In this document: one piece after another, positions 32,535 through 42,900 of the stretch
How positions within the stretch are numbered: the first letter of the stretch is position 1
How the letters are laid out: the number at the start of each line of letters is the position of its first letter
Program-made: the position numbers and the translations under genes
Notes under the pieces: model-generated
Seen by the model: only the letters and a program-made list of their open reading frames with translations
What the model was told of the DNA's origin: nothing
Database searches by the model: none
NCBI RefSeq assembly: GCF_028765165.1
Contig: NZ_JARADB010000009.1
Span: 62,001 to 126,000, forward strand
Direction: 5' to 3'
Length of the DNA stretch: 64,000 nt
Source of the DNA: Paenibacillus sp. MAHUQ-63
GTDB taxonomy: Bacteria > Bacillota > Bacilli > Paenibacillales > NBRC-103111

Positions 32535-34277
32535 TCAGTTCACCTCCTCAATCATTTCGCTCAGCGTATGGCCGACGGGGACCATCGGCAGCACCAGCTC
32601 CTGCTTATCGACTTGAAAGTCAATGAGCACCGGTCCCGGATGCGCGAGCGCCTCTTTCCACACCTGCTGCGCTTCCGCCTCCGTAGCCGCTCTTAGCCCC
32701 TTGACGCCGTAAGCCTCGGCCAGGAGTACAAAATCCGGGCTGCCGGACAAATCGATATGGCTGAAGCGGCTCTCATAAATCAATTCCTGCCATTGCCGGA
32801 TCATGCCCAGGGTTTGATTATTAATGACGACAATCTTGACAGGAAGCTTGTGAATCGCACAAACGGCAAGCTCTTGAGCGCACATCTGCATGCCGCCGTC
32901 GCCGTTGATGGAGATGACCAGCCTGTCGGGATGGGCGATTTGTGCGCCGATGGCGGCAGGGAAACCGAAGCCCATCGTACCCAGGCCGCCTGAGGAAAGC
33001 AAGGACCGCGGATGCTGGAAACGGTAAAACAGTGCCGTCCACATCTGATGCTGACCGACGTCGGTCGTCACGATGGCTTCGCCTTGCGTGCTCTCGGACA
33101 GCATCTCGATGACATACTGCGGCTTCAGAAGCTCTCCGCCTCCCCGATAGCGGGGAGGCTGTTTCGCTTTCAGCTCGCTCAGATGGCGGACCCACTGTTC
33201 CAGATGCGCGGATGCGGGGGGAACAATCCTGGATTGCATGTGGGCAAGCACCTCCTTCACATCGCCGGCAATGGCCATGTGTGCCGTTACGTTCTTGCTC
33301 AGCTCTGCGGCATCGATATCGACATGGGCGATTGTCGCTCGGGGGGCAAAGCCGTCCAACCGCATCGTAACGCGGTCATCGAACCTGGCGCCGAGCGAGA
33401 TCAGCAGATCTGCTTCGATGAGCGCACGGTTCGCCGCAGCCGTTCCATGCATGCCCGGCATCCCCAGCCATAACGGATGGACGGCAGGGAAGCCGCCGAT
33501 GCCCATGAGCGTTGTCGTGACGGGGATCCCGCTCTTTTGGACGAAGGCGAGCAGTTCTCCGCTCGCCTCTCCGTGGACAACACCGCCGCCGGCCAGAATG
33601 ACAGGACGACAGGCTGCTTCAATAGCGGCGAGCAGATCGTCGATGCTTTGGCGAGGGAGGGGAGGCTTCGGAACATATCCCTCTAACTCAACCTGGCCGG
33701 GGTAGGCGAATAGTGCCCGCGCAGCGGAGACGTCCTTGGGAATATCGATGAGGACCGGGCCCTTGCGGCCTGAACCCGCTATATAGAAAGCTTCGCGAAT
33801 CGTTCGGGCCAACTGCTCGACATGGCGCACCTGGAAGCTGTGTTTCACGATCGGCATCGTAATGCCGATGATGTCCGTCTCCTGGAAGGCATCCGTACCG
33901 AGCTGCTCGGACGGCACATTGCCGGTTATGATGACGAGCGGCACGGAGTCCATCTGCGCCGTCGCAATGCCGGTGACGAGATTGGCCGCTCCGGGGCCGG
34001 AAGTTGCCAGACATACGCCGGTTCGCCCTGTGGAGCGGGCGTAGCCGTCCGCCGCATGAATGGCGCCTTGCTCATGTCTGGTCAGTACATGCCGGAAGTG
34101 CGGATTGCCGTGCATGGCGTCATATAAATAGAGGACGGCCCCTCCCGGATAGCCGAACACGCATTCGACCTCTTCCAGCAGCAGAGATCTCAACAAAATC
34201 TCCGATCCTGTCAGCATTTCCGGCAGCTGCAGCGTTTGGCGCCAATTCCGCTGCGTTTTGTAAATGGGGGTGTTCAT
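32535..34277 (-). CDS. ilvB: Acetolactate synthase large (catalytic) subunit
   Basis: 580 residues, full length; TAAGGAGG precedes the ATG. ThDP-enzyme architecture: PYR domain with VFGYPGGAVLYLYDA and catalytic Glu69 (TRHEQGAIHAADGYA), FAD/linker domain, and PP domain with the GDGGMQM ... VINN thiamine-diphosphate motif. It condenses two pyruvates to acetolactate, or pyruvate with 2-oxobutyrate. A two-gene operon with ilvN. No T-box was found in its short leader, which carries a perfect palindrome at 34344. Confidence 0.96.
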   Translation of the reverse strand: MNTPIYKTQRNWRQTLQLPEMLTGSEILLRSLLLEEVECVFGYPGGAVLYLYDAMHGNPHFRHVLTRHEQGAIHAADGYARSTGRTGVCLATSGPGAANLVTGIATAQMDSVPLVIITGNVPSEQLGTDAFQETDIIGITMPIVKHSFQVRHVEQLARTIREAFYIAGSGRKGPVLIDIPKDVSAARALFAYPGQVELEGYVPKPPLPRQSIDDLLAAIEAACRPVILAGGGVVHGEASGELLAFVQKSGIPVTTTLMGIGGFPAVHPLWLGMPGMHGTAAANRALIEADLLISLGARFDDRVTMRLDGFAPRATIAHVDIDAAELSKNVTAHMAIAGDVKEVLAHMQSRIVPPASAHLEQWVRHLSELKAKQPPRYRGGGELLKPQYVIEMLSESTQGEAIVTTDVGQHQMWTALFYRFQHPRSLLSSGGLGTMGFGFPAAIGAQIAHPDRLVISINGDGGMQMCAQELAVCAIHKLPVKIVVINNQTLGMIRQWQELIYESRFSHIDLSGSPDFVLLAEAYGVKGLRAATEAEAQQVWKEALAHPGPVLIDFQVDKQELVLPMVPVGHTLSEMIEEVN

Positions 34278-34343
34278 TTTAAATCCTCCTTAGCGCAGTC
34301 GCAGTTCATGTGTTTGAAGTATAGCAAGCATGCGGAAGAAGGA

Positions 34344-34365
34344 CTATTATACCGGAGTATAATAG
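34344..34365. promoter_or_regulatory. Palindrome in the ilvB / LuxR divergent region
   Basis: CTATTATAC-CGGA-GTATAATAG is a perfect 9-bp inverted repeat that contains a TATAAT on each strand. It may be an operator or two back-to-back -10 elements. Confidence 0.5.
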
Positions 34366-34434
34366 ACGTATACGGCTTGTTGTTTCAGGTTGTATACTGA
34401 GGGAAATTAGCTTTACATGAAGCAGGTGAATTTC

Positions 34435-36372
34435 ATGAGTTCAATGGACATTCCGTCCTCTGCGGCAACCTGGGCTGAGCGCAAAGAATGGCTGGAGGCC
34501 TCCTATTTCGTGGGCAGGCAAGGGGAGCTGGCCATCATCGCTCAGTGGTACCGGGAAGAATACAAGCAGCTGCCTATTTTGCATCTCAAAGGACCGGCAG
34601 GCAGCGGCAAAACTTCGCTGATGCAAGCGGCCTTGAGGCAAGCGGGACGGGAAGGCTTCGCGGTGCATGCGCTCGATTGCCGAAGCTTCATGACCGCAGC
34701 GGATCTCCGCAGTGCCTTGAATCGGTTGGATTTGGAGGCGCAGCAATCGGAGCCGCCCGCCCTCGTATGTTTCGATCATTTTGAAGAAAGCGGATACTGG
34801 GAGAGCTGGTTCAGAGAAACATGGCTGCCCGGTCTTCCGGTTACGGTTCGCATTCTGATCGCCGGACGCGGCGGGATGGAAGGCGCTTGGCAGTTTCAGC
34901 CGGTGTGGAAGCGCTCCATACGCCTGCTTACGCTTGCTCCGCTCACTTACCGTGACACGGCCGCATACGCCAAACGGCATGGCGTAACGGAAGAGCGTCA
35001 TATCGAGAAGCTTTGGATCATTTCCAAAGGTCATCCGTTGACCCTTTCGTTAAGTATCGAGTGGCTGCTGGCTTCCCGTCCCGAAGGCAATGTGTTCGAA
35101 ATGGATACGTTTCAACATGTTCTGGCCTCTTGGCTGCAGGAAGTTCCGGACCCGGAGACCCGGAGACTGTTGGAAGCGGCATGCGTGCTGCGTTCTTTTG
35201 ACTACGATAAATTAACGTTTCTCCTTGGCCCGCAAGCAACAATAGAGCGTTTCGACCAGTTGCTTCGGCTGACCTTCATTGCCAAATGCACTGATGGCTG
35301 GACGGTTCAGGCCTCCATTCGCGATGGCGTCCGGCTCGCTTTGCGGGCTAGAAGCCAGGAGCAATATTTGGCGCTGGAGAGAAGGGCGGCACGCTATTAC
35401 AGGAATCAATTTCTGACTCCTTCCTCTGAGCCGACGCCGTTCCGAGCCCTGGGGGACCTCCTCTACCATACCGGAAATCCTCTGATTCGAGCCCATTATC
35501 ACTGCTCCAGAACGTCTCCGAATTCCCTAGTCCGGGTTACGGCAACCAATATGCACGAGCTGCGGTCCTACTTGGCGCGCAGGAAAGCACAAAGCGGCAG
35601 TTACAGGATCGCATGCGGCGAAAATGATACCGGCCAGCTGTTCCATTACCAGCTTTCGCAAGAGGATAGCAGGCTGGGCCTGCCTGATGAGGAAGAGCTT
35701 CGCGAGCTGGCATCCTGCGGTGCCGAACTCATGCTCGTGATGAAGGATGACGGTCTGATCGCGGGCTTCAGCGCCGCTGTTCCATTGAGCGACCGCGCCA
35801 GGTCCTACTTGCAGCGCAATCCGTTCACCTGCGATTATTTCGGGACTGCCGAGTGGGAGGAGGCAAAGCGTTGCGGGGGCTGGTTCATCCGGCTGATCGA
35901 TATCGATAATCCCGAGGACGAAGCGCTGCGGCACGACTCCTTCAGGCTCAGGATGTCTTATATTCAACCTGGGACGATCGTCATAGCCTGCCCGCCGCCG
36001 CTGCCTTTTTATGAGGATGCGCTCCTTCAACTCGGCTTTGCCCAGGTCCTTGAAGTCCGGCATACCGGCTATGGCGCAGAACGTCCTTCAATCTGCTATG
36101 TTTTGGATTTGCGCGGTGAGAGGCAAGAGGCTTTCCTGAACAAACTTGCGGAATGGGACGACGCCCAGCCGATTGCGTTCAGCTCAGAGAGATTGACCAA
36201 ACAGGAAGCCAAGGTCGCCTCCATGCTGCTGCAAGGGCACTCCAATGAAGAGATGGCTGCGATGCTGTTCGTCAGCGTCATTACGATCAAGAAGCATTTG
36301 AGCGCTATTTACCGCAAAACCAACGTTCATAATCGCGTGCAATTCATGGCCAAACAACTTCATTTATCCTAG
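34435..36372 (+). CDS. STAND-type ATPase with GNAT-like middle region and LuxR DNA-binding domain
   Basis: 645 residues from ATG 34435 (CAGGTGA upstream); ATG 34417 is an in-frame alternative. P-loop GPAGSGKTS at 53-61 and Walker-B-like ALVCFDHFEE, then winged-helix/arm segments of a STAND ATPase. Residues about 380-570 resemble a GNAT fold (DDGLIAGFSAAVPL, then GGWFIRLIDID and a C-terminal pair of strands), a reading by pattern only. LuxR helix-turn-helix at about 586-640 (LTKQEAKVASMLLQGHSNEEMAAMLFVSVITIKKHL). A paralogue of the same layout lies at 44914. It directly precedes the first giant SLH protein gene on the same strand, which is its likely target. Confidence 0.85.
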   Translation: MSSMDIPSSAATWAERKEWLEASYFVGRQGELAIIAQWYREEYKQLPILHLKGPAGSGKTSLMQAALRQAGREGFAVHALDCRSFMTAADLRSALNRLDLEAQQSEPPALVCFDHFEESGYWESWFRETWLPGLPVTVRILIAGRGGMEGAWQFQPVWKRSIRLLTLAPLTYRDTAAYAKRHGVTEERHIEKLWIISKGHPLTLSLSIEWLLASRPEGNVFEMDTFQHVLASWLQEVPDPETRRLLEAACVLRSFDYDKLTFLLGPQATIERFDQLLRLTFIAKCTDGWTVQASIRDGVRLALRARSQEQYLALERRAARYYRNQFLTPSSEPTPFRALGDLLYHTGNPLIRAHYHCSRTSPNSLVRVTATNMHELRSYLARRKAQSGSYRIACGENDTGQLFHYQLSQEDSRLGLPDEEELRELASCGAELMLVMKDDGLIAGFSAAVPLSDRARSYLQRNPFTCDYFGTAEWEEAKRCGGWFIRLIDIDNPEDEALRHDSFRLRMSYIQPGTIVIACPPPLPFYEDALLQLGFAQVLEVRHTGYGAERPSICYVLDLRGERQEAFLNKLAEWDDAQPIAFSSERLTKQEAKVASMLLQGHSNEEMAAMLFVSVITIKKHLSAIYRKTNVHNRVQFMAKQLHLS

Positions 36373-36404
36373 ACCCGGGGATAATCCATCGCGGCTCAGC
36401 ACAG

Positions 36405-36441
36405 AAAGCCTATTTTCTTGAAAAAGAAAGTAGGCCTTTTT
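36405..36441 (+). terminator. Terminator after the first STAND-LuxR gene
   Basis: AAAGCCTATTTTCTT pairs with AAGAAAGTAGGCCTTT (one bulge, one G-T), ending in TTTTT. Confidence 0.85.
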
Positions 36442-36446
36442 GCATT

Positions 36447-36509
36447 TTCCCTTCGATTGGCAGGAAATTTTTCCCGTTCTCCTGGGAATTATTCCCGGCT
36501 CATTTTCCC
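36447..36509. promoter_or_regulatory. Cluster of TTCCC sites upstream of the first giant surface protein
   Basis: Four TTCCC copies in 63 bp (36447, 36471, 36492, 36505), one of them in the perfect palindrome GGGAATTATTCCC (36484-36496). Candidate binding array for the adjacent LuxR-type regulator. Confidence 0.4.
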
Positions 36510-36539
36510 GATTAGGGCAGGAAGGGTGCTCTTGCCCGC

Positions 36540-36720
36540 GGGAATCGGGCCTCGCTATGATAAGGCATGTAAAGCCTTAAGCCGCAACCGATGCAACATT
36601 TTGGAGGAACACTAGCCAGCTTCTAGCTATCCTATTGGCTCCCAAAAGTATGCTTAAGGATAATAGGGTTCCCGGACGTAAGCTGTCATAATTGGCTTTG
36701 CGAAACAAGAGAGGAGACAC
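36540..36720 (+). other. Structured leader region of unknown class
   Basis: Contains AAGGC/GCCTT and CTAG-type hairpins, a TTTTGGAG / CTCCCAAAA pairing, and TATCCTATT facing AAGGATAATAGG so that two mutually exclusive stems are possible. This suggests an RNA switch or regulatory leader, but it does not match a riboswitch consensus I know. Confidence 0.35.
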
Positions 36721-36846
36721 GTGACGATGGTCAAAACAAATCGTACTCCCGCGCTGCTGCGCACCAGCCTGGCTAGAGCCTGCTGGCTGCTCGGGAATAT
36801 GCGGGGGAACGAGGCATTAACCTGGGAGGGAGCCGTCCGGATCTGA
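36721..36846 (+). CDS. Possible 41-residue leader peptide
   Basis: GTG at 36721 (ATG at 36727) preceded by AGAGAGGAGA opens a 41-codon basic, Leu/Arg/Ala-rich frame with no membrane segment. It ends 138 bp before the giant SLH gene and is followed by a T7 run. It may be a leader peptide or chance; no family recognised. Confidence 0.3.
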   Translation: MTMVKTNRTPALLRTSLARACWLLGNMRGNEALTWEGAVRI

Positions 36847-36984
36847 AAGTTTTTTTACCGAAGCACCACAGGCGCACAGGGTTCCATCTTGAGCCTTCTA
36901 TTGCGGGCGTACATCATTTCTGCTGAACCTATCCCTGTAGCCGGACATTTTTCTACATTTGGAAAGAAATGAGGAACATAGAGA

Positions 36985-39900
36985 ATGAGACGCTGGGTAG
37001 CTGTTCTGTTAAATATGAGTTTACTATTCGGCCTGTTTCCTGTGCCCGTTCCAGCAGCGGCAGCGATCACGGATCCGCCCGTATCCTCTCCGCGATACGC
37101 CAAGGAGCAGCATACGGTGAAAGTCGGCGACTTGATCGCCCTTTCGACGGAGGAAACGGCTGTAACCAAGCAAGTGTATGATCTTGGACCCATCAAGGCT
37201 GCGGCAGTTCCGGAGCTGGCGCAACCGGTGATCAACCCCTTGCCGGCTAAGACGAACCAGAACGAAGTACAGATTACCGGGACTGCGCCGCTGGATGCGG
37301 AAGTGACGATCAAGTATGGGCTGATCGAGAATGGGATGCCGGATACGGAAGAAACGGCCGTTGCTTCGGAGGTGTACGGACCGGGGCTGGGCCGGTTCGC
37401 GATGACGCTGCATTTGGCGGAAGCGGGGGTTTACCAGGTGAGGGCAATCGCCAAACGGGAAGAGCAAACGAGCGCGGAAACCGATCCGGTCCGGATCGAA
37501 CTCGATCAGCTCCCGCCTTATGGCCGGTGGATGAATTTGCGGTCAGTCGGCTCAACCGACAGCCAGATCGAGCTGCAATGGGATCCCATCACGGGTGAGA
37601 CGATTGATTATTATCAGCTGCAATGGAAAGACGGTGAGTCGTGGTCGGTTCTCAAGGAAACGAAGGATGACCTGAGATTCGTTCATACGGGTCTGCCGGA
37701 GGAAGCCTTCCAGCAATACCGGCTGTTCGCTTTCGATGAAGCGGGCAATGCTTCCGATGGGCTCTTGTTCTTCGGATCGACCTTTCATAGCGACGCGAAG
37801 GAAATTGCGAATACGTCTCCGGCGGAGCGCCATCGCGGGTTCTGGGACGCGGTCATGAGCAAGGACGGGTCGACGGCGGCTTTTATCTCGAACAGCAATG
37901 AGCTGCCGGGTTACGATCCGGAGAATCCCGATGTCGAACGCGTTTATGTGTATGATACAGCCTCAGGCAGCTTGACGAACATCGGTCACCTGGGCAATCG
38001 CTACCGGCAAGGAGAGATGATTGCGCTTAGCGCAACAGGACGGTATGCGGCCTTCGAAACTTGGGATGAGGGAGAAGAGGTCAACGTTCTGGAGGTATAC
38101 GACCGAACTCTGGACCGGCATGAACGTGTCGTTACGACAGGAGAAGGGCACTTTGCGCATTTGTCCATGAGTGAAGACGGCAGCAAACTGGCCTTCGTCT
38201 CTGAAGCCGGCAACCTGGTGGCGGGCGATACGAACGGACGATTGGATGTATTCCTTGTGGACCGCAGCGGGGAGTCGGGCGGCACTGTGAAGCGAATCAG
38301 CAGTCCGGAAGGGAAGCCCGAAACGACCGCCGACAGCGAAGAGGTGGCGCTCAGCGGGGACGGACGGTATGCGGCTTTTGTCTCCCGTGCGCCTGAACTC
38401 GTACCGGATGGCGGCGCAGGCGACGGCAAGAACAAGCTTTTCGTCTATGATACGCTACTAGGCCAACTGCACTACCAGAATATCAGGCAGCCTGGATCCG
38501 ACACTGAAGTGACGTCTCCGAGCTTGACGGCTGACGGACGTTACATGGCGATCCGTTATGCGGATTACCGTGGCGTGGAGATAGCCGTTCTGGAGCGTGC
38601 GGGGACCGCTTGGTCGAAGAAATGGCAGTGGAGTACGGCCGCTTCGAGCGTAGATCTCGGCGCGCCGCATTTGACAGCAGACGGCAATTATATTTATTTC
38701 CGCTATGAGAATTACGATTCACTGAACATGCAGGCTCCTTACCTGCAGTGGGCTACGATCCGTTTCGACTTGGCCGATACTTCCATGTACCGGTACATCG
38801 GCAAGCTATCTGCAGACAATGGAAGCATCTCGTTGAGCGGAGACGGCAAGAGAGGTGTATTCACGGAGGAGTACGGCGGAGAGTCGTTCGGAACGAACCG
38901 CGTGTTTACGGTGTGCTTGGATGATTGCAGCACAACTCCGCCCCCCTCTAAGGATACCGTGAAAAGAGCGGACGTAACTATCCCTCAACTTGTTCATGGT
39001 CAGGCTCCGATCGGCTCCGTACTGTCCATCCGGGCTTCGGCGGATGCCGGGAAGAATCTGCAGGCGGTTATTGCCTATGAGCTCGACGGCGATGCGTCCA
39101 TACATGAAGACACAGTGGCGTTAAGCCTGTCGCCTAGCAATCCGCAAGTCTATATCGGCAGCTACAAGCTGCAAGAAGAGACTGTGCGTGTCGCTTCTGT
39201 CCGTGTGCAGCCGAAGGGCAGCCCGGAAGCTGCCAAGGCCGCATCGGGCTTTCCTGTGGAAGTTGCCGGAGAGCTGAATGTGAAGCTGGTGACGGATCAT
39301 CCCGGACACCTGCGCGGAAGTCAAGTGACCGTGTGGAGCGAAAGCCGCAATACGGGCCGCTCCGCAGCGTTCGGCGAGGCGCTTGAGGCGTCCGTTGCGC
39401 TGGCTGCGGCCGACGACTACACCGTGCAAATCACGGATGCAGCCGGCCGGAAGCTGCTCGAGCGGCGAGGCGTCGCGCTTAAGCGCGCGGAGCGGACCTC
39501 TATCGCGGAGACCGTCTCGCCTCTAGCGGAATTCACTCTGCATGTTAGGGGAAGCCGCAATGAAGAGATGCCTGGAGTAACGGTTCATTTCCAGGACGCA
39601 GACGGGAAGCCGAACTATAGCGGGAAGACGGATGCGAGCGGGGCGATCAGGCTCAGAGGCGTTCATTCTGCGGGGGAAACCATCCGAGTGAAATTGGAGA
39701 CGCAGCCTCCCTATGAGACCCCGGAAGTTATAACGGTTACCTTGGAACCGGGGAGAAATGAACGAACGGTTCAACTGAATGATTTGACGGACGGCATTCT
39801 ACAAGGCGTTACGTTTGGGGGAGGCAAAGCGGTCCCCGGCGCACATGTAAGCATAGTCTCCGTTTCCGAGAATAACAGCACATCGGTCGAGCTCGTCTCG

Positions 39901-42900
39901 GATGCGAACGGGAAGTTCACGTTCCGGGGATCCCCCGGCACCTATGTGATTAATGCCAAACGGAAGGCGGCTCCTATGTATCATAACGAGCAGCCGCAGC
40001 GGGTGACGCTGGTTTCCGGGGAGACGACGGAATTGGTCGTCCCGCTGGTAAACCGGGGAATCGGGACGTTAGCGATCCGAGGCTGGCTGAAGCCGGTAGA
40101 CGGGGATTACGGTCCGATTGACGTATCGGATTGGCGGGCTGCCGTTCATTACAGACTGACGGTCAGCTCCAAATCATCCGGCATGCAAAGCTCGCAAGGG
40201 ATGCTATGGAACAATGGCGGCGGGCTGGCAGCGGGTAGCGTGAAGGTGTACGGCGCCTCGGGAGAAGGCTTCGAGGTTTGTCTGAACGGCTCGGAAGCCG
40301 GACTGACGACGAACTGTACGACGGCTGTTCTCGACGATGAGTGGAATGCGGTCGCCGAAGTGAAGCTGGAGGAGAAAGCGCGGATCGAGGGCGCTGTCCT
40401 GGATTTGGCGGATGCTTCCCAGTATCAGGTTACAGCCGGCTATAAGGAGGACGGAAAGAGCACGGCGATATACAACGCGATGGTGGAGACGGACGGCCAT
40501 TTCTCCGTTTCGCTGCCTAAAGCGGGGAAATACGAGCTTGCCATAACCAAGCGCACGCCGATTGGCTACTATGGCGGTTCCCCGACCTACCGCATCGTGA
40601 CGCAAGTGGCTGAAGGCCAGAAGTTAGTGCTGCCTCCGGTTGCCATTCCGAAAGGGGAGGTCATCTTCACCGGCGATCCGAATAACGGCTTCGCCGTCAC
40701 GGAACTGACGGTATCGACGGGGCAAAGCGTCACGCTGCAAGCGCGCTACATGCTGCCGGGAGCGAAGCCCGCCGTCACCGATGCGGCGCTGCTGCTGACC
40801 GTGCCGGAGGGCACTGAGCTGCTTTCGGATAGCGTTGTACTTAATGGAACTACTATTGTCCCTGGAGCAGTGGAAGGCGGTACCTACCGCATCCCGTTAG
40901 GCAATTTGAAGCCGGGCAATAAAGGGACGTTGAATTACCGCTTGCAGGTCGGCCAGCCGGCAGACAGCAAGGTCGAAGCGGGCATTGCGATGGAATACCG
41001 CAAAACGGCGGATGCTTCTCTCACGGTTGAGCCCCTGGGCAGCACGTATATTCACGTTGCTCCTGTCACGCTGGAAGTGCCGTCGCGAACGCAAGGCCTG
41101 GAGATTCCGGTAAGCGGCCGTGCGCCGGCGGGGAAGGAAGTGCTAATCTTCGCTAACGATGAGCTGATTGGCCGGACGGTGGCGACACCTGGCGGACTCT
41201 GGTTTACGCGCGTCACACTACCGTCGATGGAGTCGCCCGGCATATGGAGCGATTCGGCGCAGTATTACCGGGTTACGGCCAAATCGGAGATCGATGGGGC
41301 TTATATCCAGTCGGAAGCCCGGCAGGTTACCGCAGATCGCTCGCTGCCCGCTGTGACTGAGGTCGTGCTCAGGCAGCCGGACGGGCGCGAGGTTACGTTC
41401 GACCCTTCGAAGGGCGTATCGCGTTTCCCTTATGTCGTTGTTCCTTCGAAGCCCTTGCTGCTTCAGGTCAAACTGGCTAACCCTGAGCGCGCGGAAAATG
41501 TGCGCATTCGCGTAGGCAACACGGAAGTTGCGGCCACTCCGGCGGGTGCCGGTCTCTACACAGCTTCCCTGCCTGTCAGCTCGAACGGGCTTGGCAGCGG
41601 CATCTACGTCAAGTACAATACGGCGCCTGCAGCGCCATCTCCGCGCCCCGTTCCGCCAACAACGGCCGAATGGCAGGCCGCCAGGCAGCAGCTGGCGGAC
41701 ACCTGGCGCAACGCAGAGTTCAGCATCGCCGACGAGAGCAGAGAAGGACCCGACGGAGATACCGTTTATACACCTACGTACCGCGCCGTTTTGGGTGATA
41801 AGAATCGCACGGCGATGAATCTGCGAGTCAGTATGAAAGCGGTCAAGATCACGGACAGCGGCACGGCAAAGCCTTATCGTGATTTCACGTACGGGCTGAA
41901 TCCGAACGATTTGACCTTCCGGATCAGCGGCAATGTTGCGCTGTCCGCCATTTCGCAGCAGGACGCCGAGCAGCTGCGCGCGATGTTCCCGCAGACGCTG
42001 GGGGGCGACACCATCTCGACGGATTACGTCACGATTGCGTTGTCGCTGGCGTTCCCTGAAGCCAAGAAGGCGAATGAAGTTCTGGGCATTCTGGGCACGT
42101 TGAAAAGCCTTCTCTCGGACGCCGGAGATTCCATGACGTTCGCCGATCAGCTGCTCGAATTCCAGGATTATGTCATTAACAATGAGTGCAATTTACCGAC
42201 TGTGAATTATTACATGAGACGGATCAATCTGCTCTACGATCATGCGGCCAACGGTCTGTTGGGCAAAAATCTGCTCACCGGCATCGGCGGCGTCGTTGGG
42301 GTGATCGATAAAATTCCGAACAAAGTGGGCAATTCCATCGCTGCCGTTTTAACGGCATTGGGCGACGGCATTCTCGCCAGCTGGCAGGCGGATCTCAATG
42401 AGCTGAAGGAAGAGTTCGAGAAAGAAAAGAAATGGCGCGACGATATGGCTGAAGCGGGTGCGATCGAGCGCTGCAACAAGAAGAAGGACGACGATGACGA
42501 TGAAGACAAGGTGCCTCCCCCTAAGAAGCCGGATAAGCCGGATAAAGTAGCGGACCCGATCTGGATCTGGGACCCGAGCGGCTACGTCTACGAAGCTTTG
42601 CCGGAGAACCGGATTGGAGGAGTAACGGCTACGGTTCTGCAGCAGGACAGCAGCTCGCCGGAGGTATGGCGCGAGTGGGATGCCGGATGGTTCGGACAGA
42701 GCAATCCGCTAACCACCGATAAGCTGGGACGGTACGGATGGGATGTGCCGGAAGGCAAATGGCGGGTTATGTTTGAAAAAGAAGGCTATCTGCCGGCACA
42801 AAGCGCCGACTTGACGGTGCTGCCGCCTCATTTTGACGTCAATGTGGGGATGATTTCGCTGGCTCCGCCTACAGCTTCCGTCGGCCAGGTCGTTTATGGC

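Noticed and set aside
36540..36720. c-di-GMP-I or c-di-AMP riboswitch
   Set aside because: Isolated resemblances (GTAAAGCC, GGAGGAAC) occur, but the invariant cores of neither class are present in order.
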